Shown: positions 1 to 14,220 of the stretch, in pieces
How positions within the stretch are numbered: position 1 is the first letter of the stretch
How the letters are laid out: the number at the start of each line of letters is the position of its first letter
Assembly (NCBI GenBank): GCA_022605955.1
Contig: JAKCOZ010000001.1
Span: 102,394,211 to 102,458,210, forward strand
Origin: Rallus limicola
Lineage: Eukaryota > Chordata > Aves > Gruiformes > Rallidae
Length of the DNA: 64,000 nt
Direction: 5' to 3'
Made by a program: the position numbers and the translations under genes
Notes under the pieces: generated by a model
The model's input: the letters and a program-made list of their open reading frames with translations, nothing else
What the model was told of the DNA's origin: nothing
Databases searched by the model: none

Positions 1-1639
1 GATCAGCTCTGTGATGTGGTTAGTCTTTCCTCTCCTAAGAACCAGATTCCTGTTTCTGCAACGTGCCAAAATAAACAGCTGGGTTTTAAAAGGAATACTT
101 CTGTGAAAGTGCTTCATCAGATGGGAGCTGCTGAGGAGGTGAGAGTCATCAAGGGGACACAGCGTAGAGAAGTCAGGAAACTATGGCAAAAATTATTTTT
201 TCCCCTCTATATCTATTTTTGTAAACGAGCTAGTATTTATTATATGCTCATGTCATATGTAAGGTGAGATAGTGTGGCAACTAAGCCAATCAGAAATGGA
301 CAAATCCTGATAGGACAAGTGGTCCAAAATGCATCTGTAGAAGAATTGCAAATTGGGAGTAAAACCACAGAAATGTTAAAAGACAGAAATATAAATCCAT
401 TATAGCCAATCTAAAGTGCCAAAATAGGACAAATGAGGCCAAAAATACCATAAGAACCCATAGTTTTATATATTTTGGCAATTGTCCCTCTGACTTGGCT
501 CAGGCTGGAAAAATGTAAACGAATATGAAATTAATAATAATAAAAAAAAAGAGAACCAAAAATTCTAATATAACTCCTCCACAGAAGGTTAATTTCATAT
601 TTGATATATGGAACAAAGGTAAGGTGTATCAGAACGTACTCAGCCATCACTAGATTTTGATAAGGATGTTGGTAGGTTCACCCATATTCAAATACAACAT
701 TACATCTGGCTTTTCATTTTCCATCTTCAATTGTTTCACAAAAATTGATGAGAATAAGCGTTGAAAATCACAAGTAAAAGCTCAAAAGAATCAAAGTCCT
801 GGTTTAAAGATCCTCAGTATTAAAGAGAAAATAAATACAATTTTTAAAATATATTTTTTACACTTTTTTGTGTCACTACAGATAAATGAGTTTCCCCCTC
901 CTCTACTGTCCCAACAGCAGAGAGTACCTTTTTTTTATTTTTCACATGGCGAGCCGTTTGATCTCAGTAACCTAGTAAGTACATGTGTTATGGATGAAAA
1001 TCCAAAACACAGCTAAATCTAGATGCGCCTGGACACTGGCTATTTGGCCACATCTGGCTTTTACTTGATCAAACCTCTTGTCTGGATTTACTATATTTTG
1101 TACATTTCTTTCTATTATTTATGTATCTCAATAAAATTTCCTCATTGGTAAGTCAAGACTCATTAATAGCATGCTATTCTTTCACCCCCCAAAGTTTTGC
1201 CTAACTGCTGCATCTTCAGTCTTGTAAGAATTGTTCCTGTAAATCTGGATAAAGTTGTAATGGAACATTAATTAGTACTAGAGAACAGTAACAAGGGATA
1301 AATTTTCCTCTCCTGATACTAAAAATTTGAAGTCAAACACTACCTTCATTTTATTCATAAAGTTAAATGCATTGTATTGCATTTCATTAACATAGTTTAT
1401 CAGCACTGTGTAGTTTGTAGCTTCTCCAAATACAGTTAATCTACAAATAATGTGTAGTTTTAATTGCACAGGCTAGGCCCTGGGTAGTTTGAAATAGCAC
1501 CTTCTGAAAGGGGTCTTTCTGAACAGGAAGCTAGACATGAATTAGCTGTGCAGAATTAGCAAAGATGGTCAACAGCACCCTGAGCTGTATTAATAGGAAC
1601 ACAGACAGCAGATCAAGGAATATGATAATTATTCTTTAA
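1..1639. other. Unique AT-rich sequence, no gene seen
   Basis: No reading frame longer than about 85 codons and no recognisable repeat. The stretch holds scattered A/T runs (an A-run near 541-550, a T-run near 931) and nothing resembling an exon with paired splice sites. It is probably intergenic or intronic. Confidence 0.6.
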
Positions 1640-1883
1640 TGTGGAATACCACGTTCAGTTTTGTGTCTCACTCTTGAATATATGAAGACACGAATGAAAA
1701 GTTCAACGGAAGCCCTCCAAGATGATTGGGGCTGCACACTTGCTCAATGAGGAAAGACTTGTTAGAGTGGAGAAGAGACTGCTGCAAGGGAACATATTGG
1801 CCATCCTCCCAGCACTAATGGGGAGTTCGTCAAGGAGATGGAGTTGTTCTCAGTGGTGGACGGGGGAAGAATGGCAGAAAGTG
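1640..1883 (+). mobile_element. Ancient, highly decayed CR1 LINE fragment
   Basis: The stretch follows the order of the CR1 3' coding region. First comes an equivalent of the segment meaning 'tyrosine-cysteine-valine-glutamine-phenylalanine' (acgttcagttttgtg). Next is a 'caagatgattggggctg' block like the conserved 'ccaagatgatcagggggctg' of younger copies in this window. Then come 'atgaggaaagacttg', a 'tggagaagaga' block and a 'ctaatggggagtt' block. Short deletions separate the blocks and no frame stays open through them. The 3' untranslated tail and the terminal octamers are missing or unrecognisable. The call rests on my reading of block order, not an alignment. It appears much older than the CR1 copies near 30-41 kb. 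Confidence 0.6.
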
Positions 1884-4800
1884 GTAGCTTTGTATGGAAC
1901 CTTAGTTTTATTCATTAAAGCTTTCATAGGAGTTGAAATTTTGCTCCAGAGGGAGTATTATTTAAGCATTTAATTGTGTAGTTTGAAAACATTCTACTGC
2001 ACGATATTATATACATAATTGACTCTCCAAATCAGTTCTTTTGAATATTTTTGTTGAATAGTTATGCATCTTCTAGAATAAATTACATTATTAAATTAAA
2101 TGTTGAAAAACTCGAACTAGGGAGCAGTAGCCATTATTTAACTTAATGTTATATTAATTTATTTTATAGAGGCCAAATATTCTCCATGTTAGTCTTACAT
2201 GTAAACATACTGGTAATTCCAAATATATTATGAAAGGCAAAGCTGGCTGAAGTGTAGTGTGAGAAAATGGAATAAGACTGAAAATAAAGTGTGACTAATT
2301 TTCATATACAATCACCCCTGTGTTTTTGAGAAGAAAAACAATCCCACATGATGGCTAGATGATATCAAATACATTTAGATAATACGCTGTGGAATTTTTA
2401 GGTGTTTTTTGTAAAATATTAAGTATATTTAATGAAAATGAATCAAAATCCAAGAGCTATATGGGGAAATGTAACTGAAGACACACACATTTTTTGGGGT
2501 TTTGCATGTTTTCAGGCTATATATACAGTGCATATAATCTGAGAAGACAAGTCAGCTGGGTTGTGCCAAAACTTAGAAGACCTTAAGTGGCTGGCGGTAC
2601 AGGAAAACAAAACTACAAATCAGCTTTATGACTTGGAATTTTCATTGTCATCACATAGATTATGATACGCATATTAGTGCTGCTTAACAGTGATAAACCT
2701 TAGGGGTTTTTATTGTGTTTCAGACATGCTGCAATGACACTAAGCCAAGAAATTCTTAATTTCCTCTTCATGCACCTTTAATTCTTTCATTCATAGTTTT
2801 TTCTTTTATTTGGTATTATGTATTATTTACCCAGACATTATTACTGCTGTGGTTTTACTTTATTTTACTCCTTGCCATAGTTACATCTATAAAACTTTTT
2901 CTTACCTTTTTTTAAGCTTTATTATCTCATTATAACTCTTTGTATCCCCTCTCTCTTCTTGTTCCTTCTGTTTTCTCTGCACTGTTATCGTTTTAACATC
3001 CTTTTTCTTAGATCACTTATGCTTTCTGTCCTTTGGGCAAAACTTTACACATCTGTGTACTTGCCCATTTGAGGGGGAGTCTGGGAATTCCCTTTACTAC
3101 TTAGAACACATAAACTTATTAAAGATTTTCAGGAAAAAAATCCCAACAGTTGTGTGTTTTCATTTGTGTATCTCCAAAGTCACTGGGTTGGTCTCCCTTT
3201 TACAGTGAAAACCTTCTTTATTTGAATGAACAATATCCTGAACAAAATAATGCTCCTGATATCTGATATCCTGATATAATGTTCCTACCCAACAGGTATA
3301 CAAACCATCATTACCTATTTGCAATTCAAGGGCAATGCCTCTACAGTAAGGTATTTGAATAGATAGAGCACCTTTCACAGGTCCCTGAAAAGTGGACATA
3401 AGGATCTGTATTTGTAGTCCTGAGACAAAGGCTACCTCAGAGTAGAGGAATTGCTTAAAATAACTCATTTTTGAGTAGGAAGAGGTTCCTCCCACAACCA
3501 ACATGAACAAATTCACCCAACCATCCCTCTGATTGGAACTTATGCTGCATGCCTTTTGAGGCTTCTTGTCACCACTTCTGATTCAGCCACAGCTAGCTGA
3601 CAGACACTGGAAAGACTTGTGCTACTGCCACTGGACATAAAGATGGTATGGGTCTACCTCTCCTGATTCTTTCTATCCACTCAATGAACAAATTACTTTA
3701 AGCACATTACTTAAGTTCATTTTTGTGGCCTATTTTTTGACTGTTTCTGAAGACTATAAAAAATAAATCAATTGTAGGAAGCGGTCTCCTGTAGCCTTTC
3801 GAAACAAGAGGATGATATTCTTGGTGACTCAAAGTCATTAATACCTTTCTTAACAAAGTACAACATCAAGCTCTGTGATGATAATCCTAACAGTTGTTCT
3901 TCCTTAATTGCATTCCTCACATAGGTTTGCTTTTTTATCCCCAGTCTTTGGCAACATTTAAAAAGATAAGAGGCATTTTACATAGACATGTCCCCATGGG
4001 CAATTTCACCAACAAATGAAGAAGCTCATTAATGTAACATAGAGACAAGGCTGTGTGCTTTGATTTTTTTCCTAGATATTTGTCAAAGCTCCCAACCTTA
4101 TCCTTTCCTCTAAATTATTTTGTCAAAGATATTTAGTCCAGCTGTCAGTTCTTCCTTGTAAATGCCATCTGTTACACAAATCAAACCTACTGACCCCTTT
4201 TGTAGTCCTTGCTGCCGTGAATGTGTTACTCCCTACATCATGTACATCAGATTCTTGGAATGCAGTCATATTGAGCTGACATGATACTTATAATTATGCA
4301 TTATATCTGTCAGTAAGAGTAAATGAAACTTGAAAGTTCCACTGTAGTTAAGATGATATCCAAGAACTCTAACTGTGTCAATTCTTAATCCTAACCTCAT
4401 TGTTCCTTGGCAAACATTTTGCATGGAAATAACAAGACCCTTGCCCTTTCTCTTCAGTAGCTATACTAAGAGCGGTCTATTACCTTCCTTCATACTTACT
4501 CTTGGCATCCCATCATAAAAATCTTTCTCTAGATCTGAGATGTATTACAGAAGATTCAAAGGATGAAGGGAATATAAAATTGGAAGTTGGCCAATGAGGA
4601 AAACCTATTTGTTTCACTAGCCTGATGAGCATTAATTTGAGTTATTTTAGACCAAACTGAAATAGGTCCCTGAAGAATGATCTAATAAACCTTTAAAAGT
4701 GTCACCTTGCAGCCGACTTAATTTATTGTCACTAAGTAAATGATGTAAAGCAGACCAGATTCTTAACAGCTAGCACAATGATTTGAACATCCATTAAGCA

Positions 4801-6744
4801 GAGATTTAACTGATGCTTACCACTTCTACATGTGTGATATGTGTTATTTCTTGAATTTTTATGAGGTTACATAACATCCAGTTCATGTGGTGTAGTTAAT
4901 GCTACAACAAAGCACAACTTAGGAGAATGCAGCATAAAATATGTTTCACAGATGTTTGACCTTGCATTTCCTAGCTAGCTTGGGTTTTTAATGCATGTGT
5001 GGAGGGAGATGATAGTTTCAAAGACAGACAGTCCACTGCTACTAATCATGTATTAGCAGTTTACCACAAATTATGGGGTAATAATTTTACTGTAGCATTC
5101 TGTCAAGCACAAATTATGACAAGTGACTCCATAATTAAAACCTTTCTCTGACTAATTGCAGGTGAAGTTAGTGGCATCTCTTCTTTTTAAATTCAGCTAA
5201 TACTACCCAAGAGAAGACCCCACTTTCATGTTTTAAGAATTTTGCTAAACCATTTGAAAAGACGTTTCCACAGCAGGTTTCTGAATGCCTTGGGAAATGC
5301 AAACCATATGATTCAAATTTTTCTGAGAAATACATTGGGTTTCTCCCTTGTTAATCTACCCCCTATCCTGAAAGCTCGAACTCCTCAGAGGTTTGGAGCA
5401 GAACTGTGAAAAGTATGCTATTTGTCAAAGATATTTATGCAACTAGCCCCTAAAAATGTCCACATCATGGCAAAGACATATGTTTTTAAAAAGCTGGTTC
5501 AAGCTCAGGAAAAACTATCACTTGTTCCAACAGTAGAATAAAAGCAGTTTTACAAAGACAAGAAATTTTTAAGATGATCTAGAATTGTAGATAGGACTGA
5601 GAATATGATCTGTAAAGACCAGAAGCAAGAGTTCACATTAAGGAGGAAAAGAAACAGGCTAACCTGGCAGAGACAAAATATAAAACAGAGCGTGCAATGG
5701 AGTCGGAAAGTGTGCAAGTAGTAATTAGTGTATTGGAAGAAATTGAGATTCAGGAAGACTGAGACAGAACAAATGTGGGAAGATGGCAAAAATGCACTCA
5801 ACCTAAATCTATCAAAGTTAAAGGCAGAAAAGGAACCATCTAAGACTGGGGATTAGTGAATTAGGACTGTGATCAGATAGTCTAGGATATTTCAGGCAAT
5901 GACTGTGAGAAAAAGTAAGGATATATAGAAAAAAGTGTCTAGATCTCAAATTCTGGAACAACTTTTGTCAGAATCAGGACTTGCTTCAAAACAGCTACTG
6001 ATACGGTATTTGTACAACATGTTCTGAAGTTTCTATAGGCAACTATTTCAGAGCTCTAATACTACAACAGTGCTGCAAGCCTCACCTCTAACTTGGCCAG
6101 GGAAACAAAATACTGAGACTTCAGGAAACACTACTAACTAGTTTGCAGTTTGTTGAAGAGCTAGAAGCAATCAGAGGGAGGCTCTTCATGCAATAGTCCT
6201 TGTGTCAAATACTGTAAAGCTATAACAGGCATAATATGGTAGAATGTTGCTTGGGAAGTTCAACCCAATAGCTGGAGAGGTGGAACCTGGGTAGCAAGAA
6301 CAGCAGTAAGATGAAGAGGAAGTAAGAAGTAGAGTATGAAAATGCTGAGGTGAAAGTTAACTGATCTTAGTTTCAATTTGTGTTTCATGTTTTTTATTAA
6401 AAATATGCGTAATATCACTCTAGCGCTCAGAATACAATAAAAAAAAGAAAAATCTTACCTGTAAAATGCTTTGAAAATTAATATTACTTTAAATTATGTT
6501 GGGAAAAACATTGAAACAAAAAAACCCACCCTGGGTGCACACTATAAGCAACCAGCAAGAGAAGATTCAATAACTGGTCACAGAAATTCCTCCCTTCTTT
6601 GCATGGCATGAGGCAGAGGAAAAATAGTAGCTAATATTTCCATTTAAGATCAGAATTGTCACACCCTTTAGCGAACATGTTAAACAAATCATTCACAGAT
6701 GGCGTTGGCCATTTTGTTTCATACCTTGCCCAAGCTTTCCAAAT
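1884..6744. other. Unique AT-rich sequence, no supported gene
   Basis: The + strand is pyrimidine-rich at about 2750-3010 and purine-rich at about 5560-6350. One minus-strand frame of 118 codons lies at 3160-3516, described separately. I recognise no repeat family here. Some of the 3.5-4.7 kb stretch could be a very old element, but no diagnostic motif is visible. Confidence 0.5.
3160..3516 (-). other. Open reading frame of 118 codons, function unknown, probably chance
   Basis: This is a clean minus-strand frame starting at an ATG at 3514-3516. The predicted product has no signal peptide or membrane segment I would trust. A central stretch reads '...GNDGLYTCWVG...', which superficially resembles the D-x-G-x-Y-x-C signature of immunoglobulin-like domains, with another Cys about 35 residues later. 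However, the Cys that should lie roughly 60-70 residues upstream and the Trp of an Ig fold are absent. There is no convincing acceptor/donor pair at its edges and no neighbouring exon. It could be a chance frame, a fragment of an old retroviral gene, or an isolated exon; chance is most likely. Confidence 0.15.
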
Positions 6745-6965
6745 ATCATAGAATCACAGAATCTTTAAGGTTGGAAAAGACCACTAGGATCACCAAGTCC
6801 AAGCATCTATCCCAGACCACCATGTCAACTAAGCATTGTCCTGCAGAGCTACTTCTACATGTTTTTTGAACACTTCCGGGGATGGTGACTCCACCACCTC
6901 TCTGGGCAGCCTGTTTGAGTGCCTGGCCTATTCTCTCCTCTGCTTAGTAGGGCAAATATTCCAGG
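6745..6965 (-). mobile_element. CR1 LINE, 5'-truncated 3' end, antisense
   Basis: Read on the minus strand, this is the 3' end of an avian CR1 element. On the plus strand it begins with the reverse complement of the terminal octamers (atcatagaatcacagaatc). It continues with 'ttaaggttggaaaagacc', 'gatcaccaagtccaa', a 'tttttgaacacttccggggatgg' block and 'actccaccacctctctgggcagcctg', the complement of the conserved CR1 3' coding end and UTR. Homology fades after about 6965. The copy is about 220 bp, heavily 5'-truncated as is normal for CR1, and non-coding. The 64-codon plus-strand frame starting at 6836 is antisense to it and not a gene. Confidence 0.93.
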
Positions 6966-9900
6966 ATGATACTTGTCTCCATTTGATCTTAAAAACACCT
7001 CACCAAAGAAACTTCAAGGTCTCTGTGTAGTGAAAGGCAAAATACGGACTCTGCTGTGATTCAGAGCATACAGAAACCACATGTTGCCTACTGCACAGAG
7101 CTGGTGTCTATCCGTGGTACTGTAAGTTTCTACCAGATATGAACCTTCAGTTGTGAGAAATTTGCCATTTGAGCTGTGTATTTGAATATCCAAATACATG
7201 ATTTACACATCTCAAATGCTTTGACACTCCATTGGTCAACCCAGGAATTTATTGATAACTTGAGGCCTGTGTTTTACATAATAGTTAGCCCAAGAGCTCT
7301 GGTCGCTGTATTTCTGTTAGGTTTTCTGATATTAAAATAAATAAACCTCTAGTATTATATGTATCAGGAGTGATTTCTTTGCTTTCATTGTTTTTGAAGT
7401 GATTGTTTTATAAACTTCTGCGAAGGTTAGAAATATTTCTCTGTGAGGAGCTTTGCTTTTTGCAGTCATGCCAGCAATAATCCATCTAATTATGGAAGTT
7501 ACTCCATGACTGAGGAAGGGGTTGCAGAATTCAGTAAAGAATTCTAACACTTAGCCTTTAGCTGTCTTTTTTTCTTTCAAACTTTAGCTATTGTTACTGT
7601 CCTATGGAGAGTCACATTTGCCAGTGAGTGTTGCTCTCTTTGCTACCTGCTTTCTCTTTCTAATCCTCTTCTATATTGCTTTCAGAGATATTGCAAGAAA
7701 TTACTGACAATTTTCTAGGAGATACAAAGACTGCTGAAGATAGATGAGAAGTATGTATGTCGTATAAACCAGTTTCTAATAGGTTACCTTAAAGTAATGC
7801 CATTATGTTAATATCCCAATGAAGTAATGTAACTCAGTTATATTTTAATGGTCGGATGTTAAACTTCAGGAAACCACTTATATTTTTGTGCTATTGACAT
7901 CAGTAAAAACTTAATCTTTGGTCATTTTACCAAAATGATGTGTCATATTTTCACATTTTAATATTGAACTTGTTGGAAATGTTTCTGAGAATCTGAATGT
8001 TAAAATTATTCTCATCTAGACAAGAAATAGAAGCAACAAGAAGTTATTCATACCCAGTTGTATAACCTCACATTTCTGGTGGTCATAATGAACATCTCAA
8101 ATTGACAAAATATATTTGCACAATGTATTTGACAAATAATTTCAAGAGTACCCTGCAGAAATCCAGTTCAGTACACCTTTGCCATTTGCAGTCAAAAGCA
8201 GTGCTAAAAGTATCTCTTAAAATTATTAGTTGTGAGGTATTTTCTTAGTTCTTCCAGTTCTTAATAACAATGATGTCTTCCTCTGGTATTTAGATGAAGT
8301 CACATACCACGACGATGAGCCCGTTTAGGTGTATACATAGGCAGAGTGCTTCTTTTAGTTGTTAACAATATTTTTAAACACCGTCTTCACTGTATCCCCA
8401 TTGCTAAATTACTGGCAAGAACAAGTAGCAAACACTGTACTGCTCTTGAATGCTGAGCTGTATTTTGCGTAAATACATTCATTGTTTAAAAAATATATCT
8501 TAGGCCACCATCAATTCAAGATGTAATTAAAATGAGTGCTACTTCAGGGAGTTAATCTTGACACACAAATCAAAAATAATGGGAAACTGAGGGGTAAATT
8601 TTCTTCCTCAGACCAGGAGAAAAGATGCACAATGTACTTCTCTTAGTCTGATCTCTAAAGACAAACAAGGAAGCTTTTACATAGACAAACAAAGGATTTG
8701 CTGGTTTCTGCATTTGCTACAACTCCATCCTGATATCTGTTCACAGGATGCAGAGAGAGATGGTGAGCCATAAATAATTTTAGTTTCATTTAGCTGCACA
8801 AAGATTTTTCTTCTCCTGCAAACTCTCTGGACACTGTCAGTGTTTAGCGATAGTGGCATTCACAGTACCCCATTGCCATTTAAAAACAAGTCTATTTGTC
8901 TGCAGCTGTTATCAAGAGTGAAGATAAAGCTGCAGAGGACACTTGCCTTGCTTTATTCCCACAGAATCAGTCTATCATCAATTTGAGGTCAAACACCAAG
9001 TTAGAGGTGTTTCATTAAAATTTAACCTACAGTTCTAAACTGTCTCATGTGAACAGGCAAGCTAGTCATGCAGATCACCAGGGGAGTGATTTGGAGACAG
9101 TTAAATCATTGACCTGTAACCTCAGAATGACTTTGTTAGTAAAACATTGGCTTTTCTAGTAAAAAACAGGACAGAGTTTGAGGGCATGCAGGGAAGGAAT
9201 GCTAATGTAATTTTCATATCTGACAGATGAGTAACTGCAGCGCTCCTAGCTTTTTGTGTAAAATACCCAATGTGCAATAATACACTAAGGACATACAAAG
9301 TAACTTGAATCGAAACCTCAGTTCACTGTAACGATTGCAGAGATTAAAGCTGCAGTGGTCCAGGTATAAGTGAAACAGCCTTTCTGTTTTCTTAGTCATG
9401 ACTCTTGCATCCTGATGACCAGCTCGAACACTGATTTTTTGCAACTTTTTCACTGCAGGACCATTGCACTTGTGTGCTATGATGCTCAGGTCGCATCTGA
9501 TCTTGACTGCAGATGCCATTGTAATATGTCATACTTCTTTTCCAAGGTGTTGTAATTCAGTTTATGTGAAAACAGAGGCTGTATCAGCCAACAGAAAAGT
9601 TCTTTTTCTTCTCTCTCCTCTCTCTCTGGTTAATTCATGGCTCAGGCAAACCTCTTCAGTGAAAATGAAGTCTTTGTTTAACCTACCTGGTTGTATTGTG
9701 CCTCAAACTAGGCCCTGCATATCACGTTGCACACATTTGCTTACTGATGCCACCTGGAGATTTGCTGCAAACATTCCCTGAGACAGACATACTACTTTTT
9801 ACCTACCTTGCCACATAGTTTGGATTCAATAATGCAAATAATATTGATCATACCAAAGGTTTCCTAATCTGGTAATACTCAGGAAAGCTATTCTATATTA

Positions 9901-12900
9901 AAATGTACACGTGGGCAAGACTTCTTTGGAGCAGTGTCACTCGCCTTGAGATCTGCAGGTGACTGATGGCCTAACAGAGCATGGCAGCTACTCTGGGAAC
10001 TGGCAGTTGTCCCCTGGCTTACTCAGTGACTGATTCACAGGAAACAAACAGCTTTGACTTCATCGTGAATGCAAACACATGGGTCTCATCCCATGTCTTA
10101 TGACATTAGTATTTTAAACTCAAATGTTTCTAAGTGCAGGGGATAATGATTTTGCAAAACAAAAATCAACTCGATTACACTGACAGTGTAATTGTCATGA
10201 CTTCTGCCAGTCATCCAGATCTAGCAGTCCATTAATTTTTTGCTAACAAAGGGACCTAGTTTTCTAGGTAACAGTGTATTTAGTATTCCTCTATCTTTTG
10301 CTTCTTTGATCTCTAAATGTAAAATATATCTTGAAAGTATATATACAGCAGTTATAATTCACCAGGTTTCTTTGTTTGTATCAAAATTTGTATGCTTTTC
10401 TTGTGAGTCTTGTGATATAGGTGTATTTTGTATTTACTCATAAGTCTACACAGGCTGTCTTACTCTGTAAATATATACCCAGGGAATATCAGCTAGAACA
10501 AAATAGCACATCACCACGACTGTGTTGTAGGCAGGAAATCAAACATGTGAGATGGTGCAGTCATTTGTCAGGAAAAGAAAAGAACCCAAACAATAAAACT
10601 GGCCTACAAATTCTCAGAAGTATGACTTTACAAAACAGAGGAGAGCTTGAGAGAAGCCGACAGATTGCTACAACCCAAAAAAAACATTTATTACATAAAT
10701 TACATGGCAACTCCTTTTTCCTTTTATATTTTCCTTATCTGCAGGGAGAAAATCAGTTTGGCAGAAGTTAAGCTGAGCATGTTTTCCTTAAGTTTCACAA
10801 ATATCAGTGCATTAACATAGCAGGAGAAGGAGAAGAATGAAGTGTACCTGTGAGCAGGGAGCTGCTTGTTCATTTGCTTTTCTTTCTTTAACAATGAACC
10901 TCTAGAAAGATTTCCCTGCAATGTTTCTGTAAACATAAAATGGTAGTTCCCTTTTACTTGTGTGTTTCTGTAACAATACTTTAACAGTGTTCTTAGGGGA
11001 ATGAAGCTGTTCCTGGCAGTAGAGCAGGCACACAGAAGCATAGGGGTCATCAGCCTTTCAAACTGTGAATGATGACAAGGTCTATCCGCGACCTGGTAAG
11101 TCACTTACTCTAAAGTTCTCTGGGGAAAAAGAGTTGTTTACTACTTTATTTCACTAATTAAACTAGAAGCGTCTGTGTCCTTACTGCTGGGTGGACTGCC
11201 AAAATTCAGTGCTTTTCTTTTACAAGCTACCTGACCTGCCACTGATGTCAGCCTCAGCAATTAGCCTGCCAACAAAATCATAGGGCAGAGGATACTGTGC
11301 CAGACATACACTGTCCTTCCACTCTGCTGTTTGTTGTCTGGAAAGAGAAAAAAAATCATTCAGAGTCTTGCCATGTTGTTAAGGATAAGTGCCTCTGCTT
11401 CCTCACAGACTAACACTGCAAATATCACAAGAATTCACATTTAACTCTTAATTCTCCACTCTTTGCTGCTTTTCTTTTCTAAGATCAGTTGTTGTGCTCA
11501 GTCTCCTACTGATTGGTGCTTAGTTCTTTTCTAGACTTACAGACACAACTTTTTACATGGTAAAACACCACAATGACAAAATTTGCAGCAAGGATGCAGA
11601 TTTTTTTCTTATAAAATTATGCTCCAGAACTCACTAAACGAACAAAAACCCAAGCAAGCAGTCAAACAAATCCAATACATTTGATTTTGGAGAAAGACTA
11701 TGCTTGGATAGTGTTAAGCATCTCAATACATTGTTTCCAAGAACAGGCACCCTGAGCAAATACCTGTAGTTAAGATAGGAGCTGGCCCCGCTGGCCTGGC
11801 AGAGATTGGTGTTGCCAAGTCTCAAGGAGAGCACTTTGGTAACCTCAGCAGTGTATATTAAGGATTTAGTTAGGCTTATTCAAAGCATCTGTTGATACAC
11901 CTTATTGCTGAGCAACATAAAACAAATCCTCAGACTCTCAAGGCACTATGCTTACATTGAGCTTCTCTTCATATATTTAAAAATTGAGGATATATTACTA
12001 CCATCTGCCTTTCATACTCTTCCAGGTGCTCTGCTGATTTATTAGGAGCCAATAGTCCCTAGTGCCTGGCTTGAGGAGCTGTATCTTTCTCTCGACTAAC
12101 TGCAGTCCTGCTTTACAAGGGCATTCATAACTGCATAGGCATTGCGTCCCTGGACACAAGTGGTACGCAACTGTAACAAAACCCTTCTTAAAGCACAACA
12201 ATATTCCAAGCAGGCATTGTGAATGCACTGTGCACAGTTCAAGTCCACTTGCAAGTAGTTAAACAGCACAATTTCCTTCAGGCACCTTCTGAGGTAACAA
12301 AACCTGGCAGTGAACTGTATCACAATTCTGCTTATTCATTTTGCTGCTAAATATGTGACTTTTGGCTTCATAGGGAAATTTCTTGCTTTATGGTGCAAAA
12401 TAAAAAGTTTTATTACTCAATCTGACACTGTAGTTTCCAGAATCCACATAAATAGACTCCCTGTACCCATTCACCTTTCAGAGATAAATAATCCAAGTCT
12501 TTATGGTCTCATGAAAGGATTGAAGGTTGAAGAAACTATACATAATTACATATTTACAGGTTTTGAGAAGAGTATATGAGTTTTCTGGTAACACAGTATC
12601 TAAATAGGAAGGTGATTAAGAATTGCTGATACTGTAGAAGTTGTGTTTGGTATCTTCAATTAATGTGTTCAACAATGTTTCAGACGCTATTTGGTCCAAG
12701 GCTGTCAAGGAAAGAAATGCCTTCCTTTGACTGCTCTGATTTCTGAGAATGTATTATTTGAGTAACAAACACCTATTTTCAGGGAGATTCAATTCTAGTA
12801 AACGCATCTGTACCTTTTGATCACAAAGAGAAAGAATAATTGAATAAAAGCTGTGGAATAAATGTTTTAAATCCTTGAACTGTACAGACATACTACACTT

Positions 12901-14220
12901 GGAAAGCATTTTTAGGCTCTGGCCAAGTACTGACAGCATCTTACTGTCTATCACAAGGATCGCATATAGTAGCTCAGATATGGATGTTTCTGTTCTTGGA
13001 GTTGGGGTTCTGCCATCTCAACAGTCCTGAACTTCAACATACAAGACAACCCTGATGACACTTGTGCTGGGCAGGTTGGCAGGAAGGTTCCTGTGGCTTC
13101 TTTGTACCCAACTCAGGCTGCCATGGCTCAGTCATTTCTCCTGCCCCTAGACTTCAGAGGCTTAGGCAATATTATCTCACTGATTTATTCCACTGATGTG
13201 TTATTTTGGAATGAATTAATTCTGAAATACTTAATTTGTGAATTAGAGCGAGCATGCAATTATACACTTACAGCCAAATGCAATGCCATATATTTTTTTC
13301 AAACCCAGCCAAAAGACAAAGTTAACATCAGAATGCAGCAATTTTTCCTTATTCTGTCTCCAATTTCTATAGTGCAGAATCTGTCAGAGGAGTAGCCAAA
13401 AGGATTAAATAGATCAGTCACAACTTTCCGTTGTTGTTGTAACTGAAACAAAATGTAAACTGATACAGAAAACATCCTAGCTCTCTACAGAGCACATCTT
13501 GCTGCACAGATAAAGCTGCTCTTCAGTCAAATTATGAAAGATGGAAAACAAAACAAAATTACCTAAAGCATTTGGATGCAGGATGACAAAATGTTACCTG
13601 TGGAATTAACTAAGTCTCAAAATAACAATTTAAGACAGACTGTAATCAGAAGGGAAAATATATGGCATTTAGGGAAAGAAGATGCAAGATATTTATAGTA
13701 TCCAAATGCATTTAACATCCTAAACAATGCTCCTTTATTCAGAAGCTCATAATGAATTCTAGGGATTGGGATTTAAAGCTCTAGAAACATTGACAATGTC
13801 TTTCACCACTTTAGGATTATCCTGCAGAAGAAAAACATGAAGGGCTCTGATGTTTGACTTTCTGATACATTTTTGGAGCTTGTCTTTCCCAACAGATAAC
13901 CACATATAATACAGTAAAGCATAGAACAGCATATCACAAAATAGCATAGCATGGCTTTGCACAACATGCCTAAAGCAATATTTTTGTTGCTTGCAAATGT
14001 TTAAGATCAACTACCCATCACTTCACAGGCTGTAAACACTCAGTATGAAGACCAGAATGGAAAAAATATGAAGGTGAATGATCTAGAATCTGTTATCTAT
14101 GATCTCACAGACCTCTATTTGGGAGCCAATAGAATAGGGAATTCCTTTACTCCAGTGGCAAAATAACTTTTTAGTAGCAGCATCTTTAGGTTAGTTAAAA
14201 TATTCCTGACCGGTTATATC
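6966..14220. other. Unique AT-rich sequence, no supported gene
   Basis: No recognisable repeat of any size. Overlapping frames of about 100-125 codons occur at 9214-9519 (-), 9464-9781 (+), 10421-10771 (+) and 10724-11104 (-). They overlap on both strands, lack any domain I know and lack convincing splice borders, so I treat them as chance. The rest is ordinary AT-rich non-coding sequence. Confidence 0.5.

Noticed and set aside
9214..9781. Overlapping frames on both strands as a coding exon
   Set aside because: Both strands are open at once, no domain is recognised and no splice-site pair fits. A chance low-stop patch is more likely.
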